Of a stretch of DNA of 64,000 bases, positions 1 through 15,000 are shown in pieces (positions within the stretch are counted from its first letter, which is position 1; every line of letters begins with the position of its first letter). A program made the translations under genes and the position numbers. The notes under the pieces were generated by a model. That model made no database searches. It saw nothing but the letters and a program-made list of their open reading frames with translations, and was not told the origin of the DNA. The stretch is taken from assembly GCA_917880885.1 (NCBI GenBank), contig OU862920.1:43373019-43437018 (forward strand), read 5' to 3'. This stretch comes from Limnephilus marmoratus (taxonomy: Eukaryota > Arthropoda > Insecta > Trichoptera > Limnephilidae).

Positions 1-3000
1 GAGAGTTATTAAAAAGAAAAAGGATGGCAAAGAAGAATTCACTGAAATCGTCACGACTTTCGATGGAGACGAAGAACCCAAAACATCAATAATTGTAACT
101 GAAAAGACGATTGATGATACAACCGAAGGAATAATTTCGGAAATAGTCCCAGAAGAGCAATATAGTACCGTTACCATTGAAGAACTGCCAGAAGAAACTA
201 AAACAACAACAGTTAAGACAGAAGAAGGTATAACTAAAACTAAGACAGTTAAGAAGCGTACTATTAAGAAAAAGAAGGATGGAAAAGAGGAATTCACAGA
301 AATTGTTACGACTACCGAAGGCGATGAAGAACCTCAAACATCAATTATTATAACCGAAAAGCCCATCGACACAAAGGATGCTATTGTCACTGAAATCATG
401 CCTGATGAGAAATTCAGTATTTCAACGATTGAAGAATTGCCTGAAGAAGTAATGTCAACAATAGTCGAAGCCAAAGATGGTACTACTACAACTAAAACAA
501 TCAAAAAGAGAATTATAAAAAAGAAGAAGGGTGGCAAAGAAGAACGTACAGAAATTGTTACCACTGTCGAAGGTGATGAAGAACCAAAAACATCCATAAC
601 TGTTACCGAAAAACCTATTGATGAGATATCTGAAAGCGTTGTCTCCGAAATAATTCCAGAAGAAAAATACAGTAGTGTAACCATTGAAGAATTACCAGAG
701 GAAGTCAGTACATCTACTGTTAAAACTGTAGATGGAATCACTAAAACAAAGACAATCAAAAAGAGAGTTATTAAAAAGAAAAAGGATGGCAAAGAAGAAT
801 TCACTGAAATCGTCACGACTATTGATGGAGACGAAGAACCCAAGACATCAATAATTGTAACCGAAAAGACAATTGATGATACAATCGTGGGAGTAGCTTC
901 GGAAATAGTCCCAGAAGAGAAATATAGTAGCGTTACCATTGAAGAACTGCCAGAAGAAACTAAAACAACAACGGTTAAAACAGAAGAAGGTATAACTAAA
1001 ACTAAGACAGTTAAGAAGCGTACTATTAAGAAGAAAAAGGATGGAAAAGAGGAATTCACAGAAATTGTTACAACTACTGAAGGCGATGAAGAACCTCAAA
1101 CCTCAATTATTATAACCCAAAAGCCCATCGACGACACAAAGGATGCTATTATCACTGAAATCATGCCTGACGAGAAATTCAGTATTTCAACGATTGAAGA
1201 GTTGCCTGAAGAAGTAATATCAACAGTATTTGAAGCCCAAGATGGTACTACTACAACTAAAACAATCAAAAAGAGAATTATAAAAAAGAAGAAGGGTGGC
1301 AAAGAAGAACGTACAGAAATTGTTACCACTGTCGAAGGTGATGAAGAACCAAAAACATCCATAACTGTTACCGAAAAACCTATTGATGAGATATCTGAAA
1401 GCGTCGTCTCCGAAACAATTCCAGAAGAAAAATACAGTAGTGTAACCATTGAAGAATTACCAGAGGAAGTCAGTACATCTACTGTTAAAACTGTAGATGG
1501 AATTACTAAAACTAAGACAATCAAAAAGAGAGTTATTAAAAAGAAAAAGGATGGCAAAGAAGAATTCACTGAAATCGTCACGACTTTCGATGGAGACGAA
1601 GAACCCAAGACATCAATAATTGTAACCGAAAAGACAATTGATGATACAATCGTGGGAGTAGTGTCGGAAATAGTTCCAGAAGAGAAATATAGTACAGTTA
1701 CCATTGAAGAACTGCCAGAAGAAACTAAAACAACAACGGTTAAGACAGAAGAAGGTATAACTAAAACTAAGACAGTTAAAAAGCGTACTATTAAAAAGAA
1801 GAAGGATGGAAAAGAGGAATTCACAGAAATTGTTACAACTACCGAAGGCGATGAAGAACCTCAAACATCTATTATTATAACACAAAAGCCAATCGACGAC
1901 ACAAAGGATGCTATTGTCACTGAAATCATGCCAGACGAGAAATTCAGTATTTCAACAATTGAAGAGTTGCCTGAAGAAGTAATATCAACAATAGTCGAAG
2001 CTCAAGATGGTACTACTAAAACTAAAACAATTAAAAAAAGAATTATAAAAAAGAAGAAGGGTGGCAAAGAAGAACGTACAGAAATTGTTACCACTGTCGA
2101 AGGTGATGAACAGCCGAAAACGTCCATAACTGTTACCGAAAAACCTATCGATGAGATATCTGAAGGCGTCATCTCAGAAATAATACCAGAAGAAAAATAC
2201 AGTAGTGTAAGCATTGAAGAATTACCAGAGGAAGTCAGTACATCTACTGTTAAAACTGTAGATGGAATCACTAAAACAAAGACAATCAAAAAGAGAATTA
2301 TTAAAAAGAAAAAGGATGGTAAAGAAGAATTCACTGAAATTGTAACGACTGTGGATGGAGACGAAGAACCCAAGACATCAATAATTGTAACTGAAAAGAC
2401 AATTGATGAAACAACCGAAGGAGTAGCATCAGAAATAGTTCCAGAAGAGAAATATAGTACCATTACCATTGAAGAACTGCCAGAAGAAATTAGAACAACA
2501 ACAGTTAAAACTGAAGAAGGTATAACTAAAACAAAGACAGTTAAGAAGCGAACTATTAAGAAGAAGAAGGATGGAAAAGAAGAATTCACAGAAATTGTAA
2601 CGACTACCGAGGGCGATGAAGAACCTCAAACATCAATAATTATAACCCAAAAGCCAATTGACGATACAAACGATGCTGTTGCCTCGGAAATCATCCCTGA
2701 TGAGAAATTCAGTATTTCAACGATTGAAGAGTTGCCTGAAGAGGTAATATCAACAATAGTTGAAGCCCAAGATGGTACTACCACAACTAAAACAGTCAAA
2801 AAGAGAATTATAAAAAAGAAGAAGGGTGGCAAAGAAGAACGTACAGAAATTGTTACCACTGTCGAAGGTGACGAAGAGCCGAAAACATCTATAACTGTGA
2901 CCGAAAAACCCATCGAAGTCATATCTGAAGAGGTTGTCTCTGAAATTATTCCAGAAGAAAAATACAGTAGTGTAACCATTGAAGAATTACCAGAAGAAGT

Positions 3001-6000
3001 CAGTACATCTACTGTTAAAACTGTAGATGGAATCACTAAAACAAAGACAATTAAAAAGAGAGTTATTAAAAAGAAAAAGGATGGCAAAGAAGAATTCACT
3101 GAAATCGTCACGACTTTCGATGGAGACGAAGAACCCAAGACATCAATAATTGTAACTGAAAAGACAATTGATGATACAACTGAAGGAGTAGCTTCGGAAA
3201 TAGTTCCGGAAGAGAAATATAGTACCGTTACCATTGAAGAACTACCAGAAGAAACTAGAACAACAACAGTTAAGACAGAAGAAGGTATAACTAAAACTAA
3301 AACAGTTAAGAAGCGTACTATTAAGAAAAAGAAGGATGGAAAAGAGGAATTCACAGAAATTGTTACGACTACCGAAGGCGATGAAGAACCTCAAACATCA
3401 ATTATTATAACCGAAAAGCCCATCGACACAAAGGATGCTATTGTCACTGAAATCATGCCTGATGAGAAATTCAGTATTTCAACGATTGAAGAATTGCCTG
3501 AAGAAGTAATGTCAACAATAGTCGAAGCCAAAGATGGTACTACTACAACTAAAACAATCAAAAAGAGAATTATAAAAAAGAAGAAGGGTGGCAAAGAAGA
3601 ACGTACAGAAATTGTTACCACTGTCGAAGGTGATGAAGAACCAAAAACATCCATAACTGTTACCGAAAAACCTATTGATGAGATATCTGAAAGTGTCGTC
3701 TCCGAAACAATTCCAGAAGAAAAATACAGTAGTGTAACCATTGAAGAATTACCAGAGGAAGTCAGTACATCTACTGTTAAAACTGTAGAGGGAATTACTA
3801 AAACAAAGACAATCAAAAAGAGAGTTATTAAAAAGAAAAAGGATGGCAAAGAAGAATTCACTGAAATCGTCACGACTTTTGATGGAGACGAAGAACCCAA
3901 GACATCAATAATTGTAACCGAAAAGACAATTGATGATACAACCGAAGGAGTAGCTTCGGAAATAGTACCAGAAGAGAAATATAGTACCGTTACCATTGAA
4001 GAACTACCAGAAGAAACTAGAACCACAACAGTTAAGACAGAAGAAGGTATAACTAAAACTAAGACAGTTAAGAAGCGTACTATAAAGAAGAAGAAGGATG
4101 GAAAAGAGGAATTCACAGAAATTGTTACAACTACGGAAGGCGATGAAGAACCTCAAACATCTATAATTATAACTCAAAAGCCGATCGACGACACAAAGGA
4201 TGCTATTGTCACTGAAATCATGCCTGACGAGAAATTCAGTATTTCAACGATTGAAGAATTGCCTGAAGAAGTAATGTCAACAATAGTCGAAGCCCAAGAT
4301 GGTACTACTACAACTAAAACAATCAAAAAGAGAATTATAAAAAAGAAGAAGGGTGGCAAAGAAGAACGTACAGAAATTGTTACCACTGTCGAAGGTGACG
4401 AAGAGCCGAAAACGTCTATAACTGTTACCGAAAAACCTATCGATGAGATATCTGAAAGCGTTGTCTCCGAAATAATTCCAGAAGAAAAATACAGTAGTGT
4501 AACCATTGAAGAATTACCAGAGGAAGTCAGTACATCTACTGTTAAAACTGTAGATGGAATTACTAAAACAAAGACAATAAAAAAGAGAGTTATTAAAAAG
4601 AAAAAGGATGGCAAAGAAGAATTCACTGAAATCGTCACAACTATCGATGGAGACGAAGAACCCAAGACATCAATAATTGTAACTGAAAAGACAATTGATG
4701 ATACAACCGAAGGAGTAGTTTCGGAAATAGTTCCAGAAGAGAAATACAGTAGCGTTACCATTGAAGAACTGCCAGAAGAAACAAAAACAATAACAGTTAA
4801 GACAGAAGAAGGTATAACTAAAACTAAGACAGTTAAGAAGCGTACTATCAAGAAGAAAAAGGATGGAAAAGAGGAATTCACCGAAATTGTTACAACTACT
4901 GAAGGCGATGAAGAACCTCAAACATCAATTATTATAACCCAAAAGCCAATTGACGATACAAACGATGCTGTTACCTCGGAAATCATCCCTGATGAGAAAT
5001 TCAGTATTTCAACGATTGAAGAGTTGCCTGAAGAGGTAATATCAACAATAGTTGAAGCCCAAGATGGTACTACCACAACTAAAACAGTCAAAAAGAGAAT
5101 TATAAAAAAGAAGAAGGGTGGCAAAGAAGAACGTACAGAAATTGTTACCACTGTCGAAGGTGACGAAGAGCCGAAAACATCTATAACTGTGACCGAAAAA
5201 CCCATCGAAGTCATATCTGAAGAGGTTGTCTCTGAAATTATTCCAGAAGAAAAATACAGTAGCGTAACCATTGAAGAATTACCAGAGGAAGTCAGTACAT
5301 CTACTGTTAAAACTGCAGATGGAATCACTAAAACAAAGACAATCAAAAAGAGAATTATTAAAAAGAAAAAGGATGGCAAAGAAGAATTCACTGAAATTGT
5401 AACGACTGTGGATGGAGACGAAGAACCCAAAACATCAATAATTGTAACTGAAAAGACAATTGATGATACAACCGAAGGAGTAGCTTCGGAAATAGTTCCA
5501 GGAGAGAAATATAGTAGCGTTACTGTTGAAGAACTGCCAGAAGAAACTAGAACAACAACAGTTAAGACAGAAGAAGGTATAACTAAAACTAAGACAGTTA
5601 AGAAGCGTACTATTAAGAAGAAGAAGGATGGAAAAGAAGAATTCACAGAAATTGTTACAACTACTGATGGCGATGAAGAACCTCAAACATCAATTATTAT
5701 AACCCAAAAGCCGATTGACGATACAAAGGATGCTGTTGTCTCAGAAATCATCCCCGAGGAGAAATTGAGTGTTTCAACGATTGAAGAATTGCCTGAAGAG
5801 GTTATATCAACAATAGTTGAAGCCCAAGATGGTACTACCACAACTAAAACAATCAAAAAGAGAATTATAAAAAAGAAGAAGGGTGGCAAAGAAGAACGTA
5901 CAGAAATTGTTACCACTGTCGAAGGTGACGAAGAGCCGAAAACATCTATAACTGTGACCGAAAAACCCATCGAAGTCATATCTGAAGAGGTTGTCACTGA

Positions 6001-9000
6001 AATTATTCCAGAAGAAAAATATAGCAGCATAACCATTGAAGAATTACCAGAGGAAGTCAGTACATCTACTATTAAAACTGCAGACGGAATGACTAAAACC
6101 AAGACAATCAAAAAGAGAGTTATTAAAAAGAAAAAGGATGGCAAAGAAGAATTCACTGAAATTGTAACGACTGTGGATGGAGACGAAGAACCCAAAACAT
6201 CAATAATTGTAACTGAAAAGACAATTGATGATACAATCGAAGGAGTAGCTTCTGAAATAGTTCCAGAAGAGAAATATAGTACCGTTACCATTGAAGAACT
6301 GCCAGAAGAAACTAAAACAACAACGGTTAAGACAGAAGAAGGTATAACTAAAACTAAGACAGTTAAGAAGCGTACTATTAAGAAGAAAAAGGATGGAAAA
6401 GAGGAATTCACAGAAATTATTACGACCTCCGAAGGCGATGAAGAACCTCAAACATCAATTATTATAACCGAAAAGCCCATCGACGACACAAAGGATGCTA
6501 TTGTCACTGAAATCATGCCTGACGAGAAATTCAGTATTTCAACGATTGAAGAGTTGCCTGAAGAAGTAATATCAACAATAGTTGAAGCCCAAGATGGTAC
6601 TACTACAACTAAAACAATCAAAAAGAGAATTATAAAAAAGAAGAAGGGTGGCAAAGAAGAACGTACAGAAATTGTTACCACTGTCGAAGGTGATGAAGAA
6701 CCAAAAACCTCCATAACTGTTACCGAAAAACCTATTGGTGAGACATCTGAAGGCATCGTCTCAGAAATAATTCCAGAAGAAAAATACAGTAGTGTAACCA
6801 TTGAAGAATTACCAGAGGAAGTCAGTACAACTACTATTAAAACTGCAGATGGAATCACTAAAACAAAGACAATCAAAAAGAGAATTATTAAAAAGAAAAA
6901 GGATGGTAAAGAAGAATTCACTGAAATTGTAACGACTGTGGATGGAGACGAAGAACCCAAAACATCAATAATTGTAACTGAAAAGACAATTGATGATACA
7001 ACCGAAGGAGTAGCTTCGGAAATAGTTCCAGAAGAGAAATACAGTAGCGTTACCATTGAAGAACTGCCAGAAGAAACTAAAACAACAACAGTTAAGACAG
7101 AAGAAGGTATAACTAAAACTAAGACAGTTAAGAAGCGTACTATTAAGAAAAAGAAGGATGGAAAAGATGAATTCACAGAAATTATTATGACTACCGAAGG
7201 CGATGAAGAACCTCAAACATCAATTATTATAACCCAAAGGCCCATCGACGACACAAAGGATGCTATTGTCACTGAAATCATGCCTGACGAGAAATTCAGT
7301 GTTTCAACGATTGAAGAGTTGCCTGAAGAGGTAATATCAACAATAGTTGAAGCCCAAGATGGTACTACTACAACTAAAACAATCAAAAAGAGAATTATAA
7401 AAAAGAAGAAGGGTGGCAAAGAAGAACGTACAGAAATTGTTACCACTGTCGAAGGTGATGAAGAACCGAAAACATCCATTACTGTTACCGAAAAACCTAT
7501 TGATGAGACATCTGAAGGTGTCGCCTCAGAAATAATTCCAGAAGAAAAATACAGTAGTGTAACTATTGAAGAATTACCAGAGGAAGTCAGTACATCTACT
7601 GTTAAAACTGTAGATGGAATTACTAAAACAAAGACAATCAAAAAGAGAGTTATTAAAAAGAAGAAGGATGGCAAAGAAGAATTCACTGAAATCGTCACGA
7701 CTGTGGATGGTGACGAAGAACCTAAGACATCAATAATTGTAACTGAAAAGATAATTGATGACACAACCGAAGGAGTCGTCTCGGAAATAGTTCCAGAAGA
7801 GAAATACAGTACTACCTCCGAAGTAGGTGAAATTCCAAATATTGAAGATAGACCTACCAAAAAAACAATCAAGAAGAAAAAGAGTAAGGTGGAAGAGTTA
7901 ACTGCAGAACGAGGTGGACTTCCAACGTCGGTCATTTCCAAGGAAGTTGAAGAATCGATTATCACAGAAGACGAGGAAGTTTCCGAATTTTTCCCAGAAG
8001 AAAAATTGAAAACTGCATTAATTGAGGAAACCGTATTTGAAGGAGCTAAAACAACAACGATACAAACAAAACAAGGTGACATAGATATTCCTTTACAAAG
8101 AAACAAACATATTTCTCAAAGCACAAAAACATTTGATCAAAAAACACAAACCACTCATACAAACAAAAGTGATACAACAGAAATGCAACTCGTTGACAAA
8201 CAAACACTCCTTCAAGACAAACCTGAACAAATGACACAAATCATTAATGAAATACTCGTGACACAACCAATACAAAAAGATACAGCTACAACTATTAAAC
8301 AATTGCCAGAAGAAATTAGTATAACAGAATCAATAACCAAAGAAGAAAAACCATCGACGAAAACTACCAAGAAACGCATTATAAAGAAGAAACATGGCCC
8401 TGAAGAAGAGATTACAGAAATTGTTACAACCTTTGAAGATGGTAATGAACAGCAAACATCTGTTATTATCACACAAGATGTCATTGAAGAAGAAGAGAGG
8501 GTTATTCCATTTGAAAAACAAATAGTCAAAGATACCAGTGTGACAGTTGAAGAAATGCCAGAAGAAGTTACGGTAACTGAAACAAGAACAGAAGAAGGCC
8601 AACCATCAACTAGAACAACCAAAAAACGCATTATTAAAAAGAAACAAGGCCCTAAAGAAGAAATTACCGAAATTGTTACAACCATCGAAGATGATAATGA
8701 ACCGCAAACTTCTGTTATTATTACACAAAATGTAATTGAAGAAGAAGAAAAGATTATTCCATTTGTAAAAGGCACCAGCGTTACAGTTGAAGAAATGCCA
8801 GAACAAGTTACAGTAACTGAAACATTAACAGAAGAAGGCAAACCTTCAACAAAAACAACCAAAAAACGCATTATTAAAAAGAAGCAAGGCCCTAAAGAAG
8901 AGGTTACGGAAATTGTTACAATCGTCGAAGGCGATAATGAACCACAAACGTCTGTAATTGTTACACAACATGTCGTTGCAGAAACCCTTTCAGAAGAAAT

Positions 9001-12000
9001 GGTTATGCCGTTTGAAAAACGGGTAATCAAAGACACTAGTGTAACAGTTGAAGAAATGCCAGAAGAAGTTACAGTTACTGAAACAAGGACAGAGGAAGGC
9101 AAACCATCAACCAAAATAATCAAAAAACGCATTATTAAAAAGAAACAAGGCCCTAAAGAAGAGGTTACCGAAATTGTTACAACCATCGAAGATGATAATG
9201 AACCACAAACTTCTGTTATTATTACACAAAATGTAATTCGAGAAGTAGGAAAGGATGTTCCATTTGAAAAAGAGGTAGTCAAAGACACTAGCGTAACAGT
9301 TGAAGAAATGCCAGAAGAAGTTACAGTAACTGAAACAAGAACAGAAGAAGGCAAACCTTCAACAAAAACAATCAAGAAACGCGTCATAAAGAAGAAACAC
9401 GGTCCAAAAGAAGAGGTAACGGAAATCGTGACCACCGTCGAAGGCGATAATGAACCGCAAACTTCTGTAATTGTCACACAGCATATCGTTGAAGAAACCG
9501 TTCCAGAAGAAAAGGTTATTTCATTTGAAAAACGGGTAGTCAAAGACACTAGCGTAACAGTTGAAGAAATGCCAGAAGAAGTTACAGTAACTGAAACAAG
9601 AACTGAAGAAGGCAAACCTTCAACAAAAACAATCAAGAAACGCATCATAAAGAAGAAACATGGTCCAAAAGTAGAGGTAACCGAAATCGTCACAACCGTT
9701 GAAGGCGATAATGTACCACAAACGTCTGTAATTGTTACACAACATGTCGTTGATGAAACCCTTCCGGAAGAAAAGGTTATTCCATTTGAAAAACGTGTAG
9801 TCAAAGACACTTCTGTAACGATTGAAGAACTGCCAGAAGAAGTTACAGTAACGGAAACAAGAACAGAAGAAGGTAAACCTTTGACAAAAACAATCAAGAA
9901 ACGCATCATAAAGAAGAAACATGGTCCAAAAGAAGAGGTAACGGAAATCGTCACAACCGTTGAAGGTGAAAGTGAGCCACAAACGTCTGTTGTTGTTACA
10001 CAGCATATCGTTGAAGAAACCCTTCCAGAAGAAAAGGATATTTCATTTGAAAAACAGGCAACCGAGGACACTAGCGTAACAGTTGAAGAAATGCCAGAAG
10101 AAGTTACAGTAACTGAAACAAGGACAGAAGAAGGCAAACCATCAACCAAAACAATCAAAAAACGCATTATCAAGAAGAAACATGGTCCAAAAGAAGAGAT
10201 AACGGAAATCGTCACAACCGTCGAAGGTGATAATGAACCACAAACGTCTGTAATTGTTACACAACATGTCGTTGAAGAAACCCTTTCAGAAGAGATGGTT
10301 ATTCCATTTGAAAAACGGGTTATCAAAGACACTAGTGTAACAGTTGAAGAAATGCCAGAAGAAGTTACAGTTACTGAAACAAGGACAGATGAAGGCAAAC
10401 CATCGACCAAAACAATCAAAAAACGCATTATTAAAAAGAAGCAAGGCCCTAAAGAAGAGGTTACCGAAATTGTCACAACCATCGAAGATGATAATGAACC
10501 GCAAACTTCTGTTATTATTACACAAAATGTAATTGAAGAAGTAGAAAAGGTTATTCCTTATGAAAAAGAGGCAGCCAAAGACACCAGCATAACGGTTGAA
10601 GAAATGCCAGAAGAAGTTACGGTTACTGAAACAAGGACAGAAGAAGGCAAACCATCAACCAAAACAACTAAAAAACGCATTATTAAAAAGAAACAAGGAC
10701 CTAAAGAAGAGGTTACCGAAATTGTTACAACCATCGAAGATGATAATGAACCGCAAACATCTGTTATTATTACACAAAATGTAATTGAAGAAGTTAAAAA
10801 GGTTATTCCATATGAAAAAGAGGTAGCTAAAGACACTACCATAACGGTTGAAGAAATGCCAGAAGAAGTTACAGTAGCTGAAACAAGGACAGAAGAAGGC
10901 AAACCATCAACCAAAACAACCAAAAAACGCATTATCAAGAAGAAACATGGTCCAAAAGAAGAGATAACGGAAATCGTCACAACCGTCGAAGGCGATAATG
11001 AACCACAAACGTCTGTAATTGTTACACAACATGTCGTTGACGAAACCCTTTCAGAAGAGATGGTTATGCCATTTGAAAAACGGGTTATCAAAGACACTAG
11101 TGTAACAGTTGAAGAAATGCCAGAAGAAGTTACAATTACTGAAACAAGGACAGAAGAAGGCAAACCATCAACCAAAATAACCAAAAAACGCATTATTAAA
11201 AAGAAGCAAGGCCCTAAAGAAGAGGTTACGGAAATTGTTACAACCATCGAAGATGATAATGAACCGCAAACTTCTGTTATTATTACACAAAATGTAATTG
11301 AAGAAGTAGAAAAGGTTATTCCATTAAAAAAACAGGTAGTCAAAGACACTAGTATAACAGTTGAAGAAATGCCAGAAGAAGTTACAGTAACTAAAACAAC
11401 GACGGAAGAAGGCAAACCTTCAACAAAAACCATTAAGAAACGCATTATAAAGAAGAAGCAAGGCCCTAAAGAGGAGGTTACCGAAATTGTTACCACTTTC
11501 GAAGATGATAACGAACCGCAAACTTCTGTAACAGTAACACAAAATGTCGATGAAGAAACCCTTCCAGAAGAAAAGGTTAGTCTTTTTGACAAACAGGTAG
11601 TCAAAGAAACTAGCACAACGGTTGAAGAAATGCCAGAAGAAGTTACAGTAACTGAAACAAGGACAGAAGAAGGCAAACCATCAACCAAAACAACCAAAAA
11701 ACGCATTATCAAGAAGAAACATGGTCCAAAAGAAGAGATAACGGAAATCGTCACAACCGTCGAAGGCGATAATGAACCACAAACGTCTGTAATTGTTACA
11801 CAACATGTCGTTGTAGAAACCCTTTCAGAAGAAATGGTTATGCCATTTGAAAAACGGGTAATCAAAGACACTAGTGTAACAGTTGAAGAAATGCCAGAAG
11901 AAGTTACAGTTACTGAAACAAGGACAGAGGAAGGCAAACCATCGACCAAAACAATCAAAAAACGCATTATTAAAAAGAAGCAAGGCCCTAAAGAAGAGGT

Positions 12001-15000
12001 TACGGAAATTGTTACAACCATCGAAGATGATAATGAACCGCAAACTTCTGTTATTATTACACAAAATGTAATTGAAGAAGTAGGAAAGGTTATTCCGTTT
12101 GAAAAAGAGGTAGCCAAAGACACCAGCATAACGGTTGAAGAAATGCCAGAAGAAGTTACAGTTACTGAAACAAGGACAGAAGAAGGCAAACCATCAACCA
12201 AAACAATTAAAAAGCGCATTATTAAAAAGAAACAAGGACCTAAAGAAGAGGTTACCGAAATTGTTACAACCATCGAAGATGATAATGAACCGCAAACATC
12301 TGTTATTATTTCACAAAATGTAATGGAAGAAGTTAAAAAGGTTATTCCATATGAAAAAGAGGTAGCTAAAGACACTACCATAACGGTTGAAGAAATGCCA
12401 GAACAAGTTACAGTAACTGAAATATTAACAGAAGAAGGCAAACCTTCAACAAAAACTGTCAAAAAACGCATCATAAAGAAGAAACATGGTCCAAAAGAAG
12501 AAGTAACGGAAATCGTCACAACTGTTGAAGGTGATAATGAACCACAAACGTCTGTAATTGTTACACAGCATATCATTGAAGAAACCCTTCCAGAAGAAAA
12601 GATTATTTCATTTGAAAAACCTGTAGTCCCAGACACTTCCGTAACGGTTGAAGAACTGCCAGAAGAAGTTACAATTACTGAAACAAGGACAGAAGAAGGC
12701 AAACCATCAACCAAAATAACCAAAAAACGCGTAATTAAGAAGAAGCAAGGCCCTAAAGAAGAGGTTACCAAAATTATTACAACCATCGAAGATGATAATG
12801 AACCGCAAACTTCTGTTATTATTACACAAAATGTAATTGAGGAAGCAGAAAAGGTTATTCCATTAAAAAAACAAATAGTCAAAGACACTAGTATAACGGT
12901 TGAAGAAATGCCAGAAGAAGTTACGGTAACTAAAACAATGACGGAAGAAGGCAAACCTTCAACAAAAACCATCAAGAAACGTATTATTAAGAAGAAGCAA
13001 GGTCCTAAAGAGGAGGTTACCGAAATTGTTACAACTTTCGAAGATGATAACGAACCGCAAACTTCTGTAACAGTAACACAAAATGTCGATGAAGAAACCC
13101 TTCCAGAAGAAAAGGTTAGTCCATTTGAAAAACAGGTAGTCAATGAAACCAGCATAATGGTTGAAGAAATGCCAGAAGAAGTTACAGTAACTGAAACAAG
13201 GACAGAAGAAGGCAAACCATCAACCAAAACAACCAAAAAACGCATTATCAAGAAGAAACATGGTCCAAAAGAAGAGATAACGGAAATCGTCACAACCGTC
13301 GAAGGCGATAATGAACCACAAACGTCTGTAATTGTTACACAACATGTCGTTGCAGAAACCCTTTCAGAAGAAATGGTTATGCCATTTGAAAAACGGGTAA
13401 TCAAAGACACTAGTGTAACAGTTGAAGAAATGCCAGAAGAAGTTACAGTTACTGAAACAAGGACAGAGGAAGGTAAACCATCGACCAAAACAATCAAAAA
13501 ACGCATTATTAAAAAGAAGCAAGGCCCTAAAGAAGAGGTTACGGAAATTGTTACAACCATCGAAGATGATAATGAACCGCAAACTTCTGTTATTATTACA
13601 CAAAATGTAATTGAAGAAGTAGGAAAGGTTATTCCGTTTGAAAAAGAGGTAGCCAAAGACACCAGCATAACGGTTGAAGAAATGCCAGAAGAAGTTACAG
13701 TTACTGAAACAAGGACAGAAGAAGGCAAACCATCAACCAAAACAATTAAAAAGCGTATTATTAAAAAGAAACAAGGACCTAAAGAAGAGGTTACCGAAAT
13801 TGTTACAACCATCGAAGATGATAATGAACCGCAAACATCTGTTATTATTTCACAAAATGTAATGGAAGAAGTTAAAAAGGTTATTCCATATGAAAAAGAG
13901 GTAGCTAAAGACACTACCATAACGGTTGAAGAAATGCCAGAACAAGTTACAGTAACTGAAATATTAACAGAAGAAGGCAAACCTTCAACAAAAACTGTCA
14001 AAAAACGCATCATAAAGAAGAAACATGGTCCAAAAGAAGAAGTAACGGAAATCGTCACAACTGTTGAAGGTGATAATGAACCACAAACGTCTGTAATTGT
14101 TACACAGCATATCATTGAAGAAACCCTTCCAGAAGAAAAGATTATTTCATTTGAAAAACCTGTAGTCCCAGACACTTCCGTAACGGTTGAAGAAATGCCA
14201 GAAGAATTTACAATTACTGAAACCAGGACAGAAGAAGGCAAACCATCAATCAAAACATCCAAAAAACGCATTATTAAGAAGAAGCAAGGCCCTAAAGAAG
14301 AGGTTACCGAAATTGTTACAACCATCGAAGATGATAATGAACCGCAAACTTCTGTTATTATTACACAAAATGTAATTGAAGAAGAAAAGGTTATTCCATT
14401 AAAAAAACAGGTAGTCAAAGACACTAGTATAACGGTTGAAGAAATGCCAGAAGAAGTTACAGTAACTAAAACAATGACGGAAGAAGGCAAACCTTCAATA
14501 AAAACCATCAAGAAACGCATTATTAAGAAGAAGCAAGGCCCTAAAGAAGAGGTAACCGAAATTGTTACAACTGTCGAAGATGATAATGAACCGCAAACTT
14601 CTGTAATAGTAACACAAAATGTCGATGAAGAAACCCTTCCAGAAGAAAAGGTTAGTACATTTGAAAAACAGGTAGTCAAAGACACCGGCATAACGCTTGA
14701 AGAAATGCCAGAAGAAGTTACAGTAACTGAAACAAGGACAGAAGAAGGCAAACCATCAACTAAAACCATTAAAAAACGCATTATTAAGAAGAAGCAAGGC
14801 CCTAAAGAGGAGGTTACCGAAATTGTTACAACAGTAGAAGATGATAATGAACCGCAAACTTCGGTTATTATTACACAAAATGTCATTGCAGAATTAGAAA
14901 AGGTTACTCCAATTGAAAAGCAGTTAGTGAAAGACACTACTGTAACAGTTGAAGAAATGCCAGAAGAAGTAACAGTAACTGAAACAATAACAGAAGAAGG

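Noticed and set aside
398..400. ATG at 398 as the start of the giant protein
   Set aside because: The frame is open and fully repeat-coding upstream to base 2, so 398 is an internal Met of module a.
334..8106. Chain of 190-300-residue antisense ORFs, hydrophobic and Ser-rich
   Set aside because: They recur every 765 bp exactly with repeat family A. They are shadows of the sense coding repeat.
10344..14375. Series of 62-residue plus-strand ORFs starting MKKCQKK
   Set aside because: Out-of-frame reading of family B modules. The same ORF recurs with the module period.
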